DNA from: Candidatus Sericytochromatia bacterium
GTDB taxonomy: Bacteria > Cyanobacteriota > Sericytochromatia > UBA7694
NCBI GenBank assembly: GCA_018780035.1
Contig: JADMKE010000005.1
Coordinates: forward strand, 100,854 to 164,853
Length of the DNA: 64,000 bases
Direction: 5' to 3'
The notes beneath the pieces are model-generated. The model saw nothing but the letters and a program-made list of their open reading frames with translations, did no database searches and had not been told where the DNA came from. Below are positions 58,405-64,000 of this stretch, one piece after another (the stretch's first letter is position 1; each line of letters begins with the position of its first letter). The translations under genes were made by a program, and so were the position numbers.

Positions 58405-58491
58405 GATCGGAGAAAAGGCCTGATTCTGCTTGGATTGAAGGCCTTCCCGTGCTAAAGTATGGCTAAAGTTCAAAAAAACCGGAGCAATGGC

Positions 58492-59010
58492 ATGGCCTAT
58501 TTACTCGATGACTTCAGCCGTGAGGACGGTGTCTCCTTGTTTGGCACAGAGTGGCTCCTCTTTTCCGACACGGTGATGGGAGGAGAATCTCAGGCCTATA
58601 GCCAAAGACGTCAAAGTGACAAAGGCAACTGTCTGGAGCTGGGGGGAAATGTGAGCCTGGCCCATCAGGGAGGATTTATCCAATTGGCTTTGCCCTTGGT
58701 TCACTCCCGCTACCTCTTTGATGCCCGTCATTTTCAGGGTGTTCACCTGATGGCCCGCGCAGATCAGCCCGAGGGTTGGTTTGTTCACCTGCGCACACGC
58801 GAATTGAGTATGCCCTGGCAACATTACCGGGCCGTTTTTTTTCCCACCCCCGAGTGGGCTGTTCACCAAATTCCCTTTAAATTGTTTTATCCCGTCAGCA
58901 CCAGTCATCCGCTCAATTTAGAACGGCTGACCCGAATTGGCATTGTCGCAGGTCAGCGCGAATTTAAAGCGGCGATTCAAATCCAAGAATTGGGTTTTTA
59001 TCCGGGTTAA
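58492..59010 (+). CDS. CIA30-family protein
   Basis: 172 residues from ATG 58492 (GGAG eight bases upstream; ATG 58459 has no site). It shows the complex I intermediate-associated protein 30 pattern: 'LLDDFSREDGVSLFGTEWLLFSDTVMGGES', 'LELGGNVSLAHQGGFIQLAL', 'GWFVHLRTRELSMPWQHYRAVFF' and 'LTRIGIVAGQREFKAAIQI'. In mitochondria CIA30/NDUFAF1 helps assemble complex I; bacterial homologues have galactose-binding-like folds and unproven roles. No complex I gene is adjacent. It is convergent with the methyltransferase at 59025. Confidence 0.87.
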   Translation: MAYLLDDFSREDGVSLFGTEWLLFSDTVMGGESQAYSQRRQSDKGNCLELGGNVSLAHQGGFIQLALPLVHSRYLFDARHFQGVHLMARADQPEGWFVHLRTRELSMPWQHYRAVFFPTPEWAVHQIPFKLFYPVSTSHPLNLERLTRIGIVAGQREFKAAIQIQELGFYPG

Positions 59011-59024
59011 AACGGTGACTCTAG

Positions 59025-59639
59025 CTAAATCTTTAAAATGCTGACCAGCCAGGCGGGTGCCGTTTGATCGCACAGACTATAAAGGCTGGCTTCGATTTTT
59101 TCGATTTGCCAGCCCGATTGAAAGTATTTTTCCAGCTCTTTGCGTGAGAGTGGATGGAGGTCCGGCGAGCTGATTTCGTCGTTTTCACTCAGACACAAGA
59201 TATACAGCCGGCTGCCCGGAAACATGACGTGGGACAAACCGGAGAGGTATTTTTTGCGCTCTTTGTCGTTTAACGAGTGAAAGAGACCACTGTCGATCAC
59301 GGTGTGAAAACCCTCACCCAAGACATCCAATTCCAGGGCGTTTCCAACCACAAACGTGGCTTCCAAGGTTTGCTTTTGGGCCTGTTCACGGGCGATTCTG
59401 ATCAGGGCCTGGTCGTGGTCAATGCCCCAAACCATATGGCCACGCGAGGCCAGGAGCAAGGTGTTTTCACCACAGCCACAGCCGACATCCAAAACATCAC
59501 CGACAATCATTTCTTGATTGGCGAGGGATTCAATCACGGGTTGGGGTTTGCCAATGGCCCAGGTACAGGCTGAGAGGGGGTCTTCAGTGAGAAGATGGAT
59601 GGGTGAGAGTGTTGGGCGGACTTTTGTCGCTCTTGGCAT
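59025..59639 (-). CDS. Class I SAM-dependent methyltransferase
   Basis: About 204 residues from ATG 59639; an earlier in-frame opening at 59723 lacks a good site, as does 59639 (GGAG 13 bases away). Motif I 'VLDVGCGCGENTLLLASRGH', 'VWGIDHDQALIRIAREQAQ', motif IV-like 'VIDSGLFHSLND' and 'YILCLSEND' indicate a small-molecule or thiopurine/ubiquinone-type methyltransferase. The unusual GCGCGEN contains two Cys in the SAM loop. The substrate is unknown. It is convergent with the CIA30 gene. Confidence 0.83.
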   Translation of the reverse strand: MPRATKVRPTLSPIHLLTEDPLSACTWAIGKPQPVIESLANQEMIVGDVLDVGCGCGENTLLLASRGHMVWGIDHDQALIRIAREQAQKQTLEATFVVGNALELDVLGEGFHTVIDSGLFHSLNDKERKKYLSGLSHVMFPGSRLYILCLSENDEISSPDLHPLSRKELEKYFQSGWQIEKIEASLYSLCDQTAPAWLVSILKI

Positions 59640-59826
59640 AGTCGAAAGAAGGTCTCCGGTTTTATAGCTGTGAACCCTATTGTACCGGGACTTGGGCACA
59701 TTCATGTGACAAAATAACAACAATTAGATAGAGGGAACATTTGTATCTCTTTATCCCGTCAATCATAAAGATCCCCCCGCTTTCAGCCCGCAAGCATATC
59801 TGAGCATTCCTGAGGACAATAAAAAG

Positions 59827-60849
59827 ATGAAAAAGAGTCATTTACCCACTTTAGGCGCACTTTGTTTGAGTTTTCAGCTTTTATTTGCCTGTGGAACCTT
59901 TAAAGTTTCTCCTTTGACAGACAAAGAGCCTGTTCGGGTCAGTGGTCAAATCCAAACTGCGGAAGGCAGCCCTTATCAGGGCCGTGTGAAAGTCGTCACC
60001 GCGCGCGAAACGTATACCCCCCAGACAGATGCCCAGGGCCGCTTTCTCTTGGATTTATTGGGCTTTGAAACCAAAGGGGGTTTGGACCAGGCAATAGAGA
60101 TTCAATTTTCGGCCAGCCACCCCGATGGCAGCGAGGTCAGCCAATCCAAAGCCCTGCTCAAAACTGAACAGGAACTGCCCCCCATGCGTTTTTGGAATGG
60201 CCTCAGCAGTCCCGAGGCCAATCAAACCCTCACAGGTGCACCAAGTTTTAGCTGGATAAGTGCATCCCCCCCCGCCCCAAAATACCAAGTAGCGGTGATC
60301 CATGCCCGTGTCGGCACAATTTGGAGCAAAGAGAGCACAGGCAGTGTTGCTGGCCCTCTGCCACTGGAATTTTTGGAAAACCAGAGCAGCTATACCTGGC
60401 GTGTGACAGCCGTTTATCCAGACTACCAGGCCAAAAGCAGCATTCGCTCCTTTCGCACAGGCGATTTACATACCGTTTTGCCGATTCAGTCTGTACAAAT
60501 TGCAGGCCAAAACAAACCCCCGTTTTTTGACGGTTTTTACCAATCCGAGCTCAAAGACAGCCTGGATCTCAATCCCGATCAACCTGTAGACCTGGTTGTG
60601 GATTTGGGCAAATCACAAGCGCTTGGCACATTGGTACTCGCCAGCAGTGGTTTTTCTGCCAATCTGAAGGTCTATGCGGGAGAAAGTCCCGAAAAAACAA
60701 GCACGCCTCTGATTCAAGAAGCTATAAATGATTATCAGATCATGACCTTTCCGGAAGGAGCCAAAGCTCGTTATATTGTAGTGGCCCTTTCTGGTCGCAG
60801 CGGTTTTCGCAGCATTCAGGAAATTCGGGTTTTGGCCCCCAAACCTTAA
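59827..60849 (+). CDS. Lipoprotein with Ig-like and discoidin-like domains
   Basis: 340 residues, ATG 59827 with TGAGGA some 14 bases upstream. The signal peptide has the lipobox L-F-A-C, so it is probably lipid-anchored. Residues ~35-110 resemble a carboxypeptidase-regulatory-like domain ('VRVSGQIQTAEGSPYQGRVKVVT...TDAQGRFLLDL'). A fibronectin-III-like part (~120-215) has 'SFSWISASPPAPKYQVAVIHA' and 'SSYTWRVTAVYP'. The C-terminal ~120 residues look like a discoidin/F5-8C galactose-binding fold ('VDLVVDLGKSQALGTLVL', 'ARYIVVALSGRSGFRSIQEIRVL'). A surface carbohydrate-binding role is possible. Confidence 0.75.
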   Translation: MKKSHLPTLGALCLSFQLLFACGTFKVSPLTDKEPVRVSGQIQTAEGSPYQGRVKVVTARETYTPQTDAQGRFLLDLLGFETKGGLDQAIEIQFSASHPDGSEVSQSKALLKTEQELPPMRFWNGLSSPEANQTLTGAPSFSWISASPPAPKYQVAVIHARVGTIWSKESTGSVAGPLPLEFLENQSSYTWRVTAVYPDYQAKSSIRSFRTGDLHTVLPIQSVQIAGQNKPPFFDGFYQSELKDSLDLNPDQPVDLVVDLGKSQALGTLVLASSGFSANLKVYAGESPEKTSTPLIQEAINDYQIMTFPEGAKARYIVVALSGRSGFRSIQEIRVLAPKP

Positions 60850-60885
60850 AAACGAAATAATACATTGCACAAAAAAGGAAATACT

Positions 60886-62046
60886 ATGCAGTTTGTCTGT
60901 CTTTCTCCCCACTTCCCTGAAAATTTTCAACTCTTCTGGCAACGTTTAAATGAAGCCGGAGTGAAGGTTTTGGGGATCGCCGATTGCCCTTGGGAGGAAC
61001 TCAGCCCACAAATCAAAAACGCGCTGACAGAGTATTACAAGGTAGAAGACATGCACAACCGCTCCCAATTGGAAGCGGCTTGCCAGCACTTTATTGATCG
61101 CCACGGCCCGATTGATCGGCTCGAATCGCACAATGAATACTGGCTCGAAACGGAGGCCCATCTGCGCACCAAATTTAACATTCCTGGCCCCAGAGAAGAA
61201 AGCATTCGCGATATTAAAAGCAAGGAGCGCATGAAAGAGATCTACCGCCAGGGCGGCATTCCTGTTGCCGCAGGTCAAGTGGTTCAGGGAGAAGCCGATT
61301 GCCGCCGATTTATCGCCGAGGTGGGCTTTCCGGTGGTGGTCAAACCAGATATTGGGGTGGGTGCCGCCAAAACCTGGAAATTAGAGTCGGAGACCGATCT
61401 GACGCATTTTCTCAAGCAGGCCGGGGATACCGCTTATCTGATGGAAGAATTTATCCAAGGCGATCTCTATTCTTACGACGGTTTAACCAATGCCCAGGGC
61501 GAAGTTGTGACTGCCTTCTCTCAGTACTTCAGCAATGGCATCATGACCGTGGTCAACCAGGATCTGGATCTCTACCACATGGTTTTGCGTGAGATTCCCC
61601 CAGAACTAGAAGCTCTCGGCCAAAAAGTCGTGAAAATCTTTGGCATTCGCGGGCGCTTTTTTCACTTTGAATTTTTCAAAAAGCCCAACGGCCAATGGGT
61701 TGCGCTTGAAGTGAATATCCGCCCACCGGGCGGCTTATCCATGGATTTGTTTAATTTTGCCAAAGACTGGGATCTCTACAAAGGCTATGCCGAAATGCTC
61801 TTAACGAACCAAATGACCCAACCCGCCTGCCGCAACGAATATGTGGCCTATGTCGGCAGAAAACACGGCAAAAATTACCAATTGGATCACGCGGCTATTT
61901 TGGCAGAGTTTTCCGGAGAGCTGATTCATCAACAGCCCATGGCCGAAATTTTTTATCCGGTCATGGGCCATACGGGTTATGTCGTGCGTTCGGCAGAACG
62001 GGAACACTTACAAAAGGTGATCAACGCCATTCACGCCACCTGCTGA
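60886..62046 (+). CDS. ATP-grasp ligase-like protein
   Basis: 386 residues from ATG 60886 (AAAGGA upstream). An N-terminal preATP-like domain ('CLSPHFPENFQLFWQRLNEAGVKVLGI') precedes the ATP-grasp core: 'SIRDIKSKERMKEIYRQGGIPVAAG', 'GFPVVVKPDIGVGAAKTWKLE', 'YLMEEFIQGDLYSYDGL' and the metal-binding 'ALEVNIRPPGGLSMDLF'. ATP-grasp enzymes join a carboxylate to an amine or thiol through an acyl-phosphate. The substrates are not evident; peptide or carboxylate-amine ligation is a guess. The 36 bases before it separate it from the lipoprotein gene, so they may be cotranscribed. A terminator-like hairpin follows. Confidence 0.87.
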   Translation: MQFVCLSPHFPENFQLFWQRLNEAGVKVLGIADCPWEELSPQIKNALTEYYKVEDMHNRSQLEAACQHFIDRHGPIDRLESHNEYWLETEAHLRTKFNIPGPREESIRDIKSKERMKEIYRQGGIPVAAGQVVQGEADCRRFIAEVGFPVVVKPDIGVGAAKTWKLESETDLTHFLKQAGDTAYLMEEFIQGDLYSYDGLTNAQGEVVTAFSQYFSNGIMTVVNQDLDLYHMVLREIPPELEALGQKVVKIFGIRGRFFHFEFFKKPNGQWVALEVNIRPPGGLSMDLFNFAKDWDLYKGYAEMLLTNQMTQPACRNEYVAYVGRKHGKNYQLDHAAILAEFSGELIHQQPMAEIFYPVMGHTGYVVRSAEREHLQKVINAIHATC

Positions 62047-62053
62047 GCGAGTT

Positions 62054-62075
62054 AAAAATACGCACGTATTTTTTC
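62054..62075 (+). terminator. Terminator of the ATP-grasp gene
   Basis: AAAATAC (62055-62061) / GTATTTT (62066-62072) with a GCAC loop, followed by TT-rich sequence. The stem is AT-rich but the loop and T-run fit an intrinsic terminator. Confidence 0.6.
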
Positions 62076-62098
62076 TTTGTCACCCAGCAAGCAATTCC

Positions 62099-62134
62099 AG
62101 CAAGATAACCTGCGCCAGTCAGGTTGATCTTGCT
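62099..62134. other. Strong hairpin between convergent genes
   Basis: AGCAAGAT-AACCTG (62099-62112) pairs with CAGGTT-G-ATCTTGCT (62120-62134), about 14 bp with one bulge and a seven-base loop. No T-run follows on either strand. It lies just past the end of the gene at 62150 and may help end or stabilise that transcript. Confidence 0.55.
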
Positions 62135-62149
62135 CGGTTAAAATCTCAG

Positions 62150-62461
62150 TTACTCGCCAGTGGCCTGTTTGATGGCCTGGTTGGTTTGGCTGGTGATTCC
62201 ATTCATCCATTCACCCAATTTTAAGGCGGCATGGGCAGCACCGGCGGTCACCAAAGCCCCCACGGTCACTGCGCCAGTGGGAATGGCCGCAGGCAAAGCC
62301 ACAATACTGGCAGCTTCTGCAGCCATGGCAGTACCACCGACAGCAGCGGTACCCAAAGCCACATTGCGCAAAGTACGCAAACTGTCTAAGGTCTTAGAAG
62401 CGCTGCTCTCTTCTGTTTTTTGAACTTGGCCGGGGCCAGTCACTTTATTTACATTTTGCAT
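62150..62461 (-). CDS. Small Ala/Gly-rich hydrophobic protein
   Basis: 103 residues, ATG at 62459-62461 with AAGGGA upstream. It begins MQNVNKVTGPGQVQKTEE, without signal peptide. A central Ala/Val/Gly-rich segment ('NVALGTAAVGGTAMAAEAASIVALPAAIPTGAVTVGALVTAGAAHAAL', in short blocks) could form two membrane helices with a Pro turn. It ends in a polar helix. It is similar in style to the protein at 44473. The function is unknown; a 27-base gap separates it from the gene at 62489, which is probably in the same operon. Confidence 0.7.
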   Translation of the reverse strand: MQNVNKVTGPGQVQKTEESSASKTLDSLRTLRNVALGTAAVGGTAMAAEAASIVALPAAIPTGAVTVGALVTAGAAHAALKLGEWMNGITSQTNQAIKQATGE

Positions 62462-62488
62462 AAAACACGTCCCTTCGGAAATAAAAGC

Positions 62489-62944
62489 TTAATCAAACAA
62501 GGAGACAACGGCTTCAGCAGAACCCTGCTGAACCAAAGCTGTTTCAAGTGCATCCACCTGCATATGATCTAGTGCGACTGAAGCCACGGTACGGGTTTCA
62601 GCAGAGACCAAACCCAGGCGCTCTTGTAAAAGCACAGTGGCCTGATCAATCTGGGCAAAGAGCATTACCACATTTTGCAATAATTGCTCGTCGGGTCGAT
62701 AGGCATATTCGCGGGCCTCAAGAGCAGCCCCAATCATCACATCCAAACAAGCCAACAAGCCAGGTAAAATGACTCTTTCCCATTCCACACGATCTGCGGC
62801 TTTGACGGAAGTTGTTTTTAATTGATTTTTTTTGTGTTCACAGACCTCAACCGAACGGCCCAAACCGTGCAGATAGTCGTCTACAGAGATCTGATTCTCT
62901 TTATAGGCTTTGATTAAAGGAATAATTCCCTGTGGTAATGACAT
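62489..62944 (-). CDS. Hypothetical helical protein
   Basis: 151 residues, ATG at 62942-62944 with CGGGA close upstream. The sequence is wholly helical in appearance ('ISVDDYLHGLGRSVEVCEHKKNQL', 'ERVILPGLLACLDVMIGAALEAREYAY', 'LFAQIDQATVLLQERLGL'), with leucine-rich amphipathic repeats. There is no signal peptide and no recognised family. It is probably cotranscribed with the small hydrophobic protein gene downstream. Confidence 0.68.
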   Translation of the reverse strand: MSLPQGIIPLIKAYKENQISVDDYLHGLGRSVEVCEHKKNQLKTTSVKAADRVEWERVILPGLLACLDVMIGAALEAREYAYRPDEQLLQNVVMLFAQIDQATVLLQERLGLVSAETRTVASVALDHMQVDALETALVQQGSAEAVVSLFD

Positions 62945-63106
62945 ATTCCCGACGAATAAATTCAGATTTGAGTCTGGTTTTCTGTGTTAAAAAATGAAAA
63001 ATCGATTAAATCAAAAAAAAACCAAGATGCGTCTGTCTCTATCGTACAATAAAATCAGCCAATTTTGTGATCTTTATTTCAGGAAAGTAAAACCCAAAGA
63101 GCGAAA

Positions 63107-64000
63107 TCAGTCCGCTTGGGCCACAGGTTCACCTTCGGGCGTTAAAACCTGATGGCTCTGATAGTGAATGCCGCCATTTTTGAGTTCACCCACCATCTGG
63201 ATAAAAGCCCCATTTTCGCCGGGATATTTGCCCAAAATCGTAACCATGTACTTTTTCTTTTGGCTGGCACTAAAAACACTCATCACAAACAGCGCCTCTT
63301 CAATCATCAGTACCTGTCCAATGATTTCAACTGCATTTTCTTTGATCAGGGTTCGGCGCAAATTGGCAATTTTAATCGTGGGGGATTCATCAATCTGGCG
63401 ATATTGCGCTGCTTTTTGTGAATACGTAGGCCAAAAAGCGAACATGATCTCACGCTCCAGAAACTTCTGGATCGGGTATTTGTTTTGCAAATCCCGGCGA
63501 CGCTCGTCTTCAAATTTGTACTTAAAGCCTTCGATCTCAATCACACCACGCTTCTTGCGGGGATCCACTTCAACAATGGTGCCTTTGGCCATGCCAATTG
63601 CCCGCTGAAAATCCTGGGTAAGTGGGTGTTCGGGCAAGAGAAAAAGCGACTCTTGAATGGCAATGGTCGGGCTTTGACGGCGAGGAGGCCGAGAACGGTC
63701 AAAGTCTCTGCGGGGATAGCGATTATCGCGGTTATAGCCGCCGCCACCACTTTCGCGGTTTTGATAACGGTTATGGCCGCCACCACCGCCTTCACGGTTT
63801 TGATAACGGTTATGGCCGCCACCACCGCCTTCACGGTTTTGATAGCGGTTATAGCCGCCGCCGCCTTCGCGATTGTAATTGCCACCCTCGCGGGGCTGAA
63901 AGCGGTTGCCACCGGGATTATAGCCACCACCACCGCCTTCGCGGTTGTAATTGCCACCCTCGCGGGGTTGGTAACGGTTGTCGCGGTTATAGCCGCCACC
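63107..64000 (-). CDS. Gly/Tyr/Arg/Asn-repeat protein with OB-like C-terminus (5' end outside window)
   Basis: The frame is open from the TAG/TGA-type stop at 63107 to the right edge, so the start is beyond 64000; at least 297 residues are visible. The N-terminal part is built of repeats such as GGGGGHNRYQNRE and GGGGYNRDNRY, with REGGNYNRE and PREGG variants, then a basic stretch 'YPRRDFDRSRPPRRQSP'. The C-terminal ~170 residues look OB-like: 'AKGTIVEVDPRKKRGVIEIEGFKYKFE' (cold-shock-domain-like) and 'VEIIGQVLMIEEALFVMSVF'. RGG/YNR-type repeats with an OB fold suggest an RNA-binding, possibly phase-separating, protein. This is inference from composition. Confidence 0.8.
   Translation of the reverse strand, partial: GGGYNRDNRYQPREGGNYNREGGGGGYNPGGNRFQPREGGNYNREGGGGYNRYQNREGGGGGHNRYQNREGGGGGHNRYQNRESGGGGYNRDNRYPRRDFDRSRPPRRQSPTIAIQESLFLLPEHPLTQDFQRAIGMAKGTIVEVDPRKKRGVIEIEGFKYKFEDERRRDLQNKYPIQKFLEREIMFAFWPTYSQKAAQYRQIDESPTIKIANLRRTLIKENAVEIIGQVLMIEEALFVMSVFSASQKKKYMVTILGKYPGENGAFIQMVGELKNGGIHYQSHQVLTPEGEPVAQAD
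63752..63865. repeat. 39-bp tandem repeat in the repeat-protein gene
   Basis: Two full 39-base copies (63752-63790 and 63791-63829, differing at a few bases) and a degenerate third (63830 to about 63865). Each encodes 13 residues, GGGGGHNRYQNRE with variants. Less regular related units continue to base 64000. Confidence 0.9.

Noticed and set aside
63541..63999. Minus-strand Ala/Thr/Ile/Val-rich frame with repeated TAKAV/TVKAV
   Set aside because: Frame-shifted reading of the 39-bp repeats; the frame that joins to the OB-like domain is the coherent one.
63752..64000. Short direct repeats resembling a CRISPR array
   Set aside because: The repeats are contiguous without spacers, in frame, and encode a peptide repeat.

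Overview
The window comes from a Gram-negative, flagellated, heterotrophic bacterium of moderate G+C. Outer-membrane evidence includes three S-layer-homology (SLH) proteins (two with a C-terminal beta-barrel ending in Phe), several lipoproteins, and two further barrel-like proteins. SLH domains fused to an outer-membrane barrel are typical of Cyanobacteriota, Deinococcota and Negativicutes. No photosynthesis gene is visible, so a non-photosynthetic relative of Cyanobacteria (Sericytochromatia/Blackallbacteria-like) is my tentative guess; nothing here proves it. The window has an unusually high share of lineage-specific proteins with EF-hand calcium motifs, short Asn-rich N-termini and no classical signal peptide.

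Layout. 1-10.5 kb: two paralogous pilin-like genes (one cut by the left edge, one fused to an RDD membrane domain) flank a small HicB-like gene. Then come unknown proteins, a Pro/Thr-linker lipoprotein, an SGNH hydrolase, an EF-hand/barrel-like protein, an ltaE-sixA pair and a degenerate serine-recombinase-like gene. 10.7-20 kb: an EF-hand + transglutaminase-like + barrel protein, a PhoD-like phosphatase, a sugar-type binding protein, a TolB-like propeller lipoprotein, an OleA/FabH-like thiolase and two lipid-anchored alpha/beta hydrolases. 20.9-31 kb: a minus-strand lysA-recC-recB-recD block whose genes overlap end to end. 31-40 kb: EF-hand and TPR proteins, the three-gene SLH cluster and a TPR-PDZ-like protein. 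40-47.8 kb: a tRNA-Arg, a membrane-fused hydrolase, a Na+/H+ antiporter with a GSCFA gene, a deaminase, and a Gly-Arg-His tRNA cluster followed by a methyltransferase. 47.9-54.7 kb: four tandem flagellins, the last very large. 54.8-64 kb: oxyR with a single-domain (p)ppGpp-hydrolase-like gene, a PLP decarboxylase, a CIA30 protein, methyltransferase, lipoprotein and ATP-grasp genes, two small unknowns and, at the right edge, a Gly/Tyr/Arg/Asn-repeat protein that runs out of the window.

How the genes work together. RecBCD handles double-strand-break processing. OxyR and the small alarmone-hydrolase-like protein suggest linked oxidative and stringent-stress control. The flagellins, SLH/barrel proteins and EF-hand proteins point to an elaborate, possibly calcium-dependent cell surface. 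The clearest unusual points are two genes that appear to start with non-canonical codons (lysA at ATT, the fourth flagellin at ATC), the transglutaminase-like/barrel fusion, the repeat-rich OB-like protein at the right edge, and Shine-Dalgarno sites embedded in the last codons of the preceding flagellin. No CRISPR array, insertion sequence or prophage was seen.
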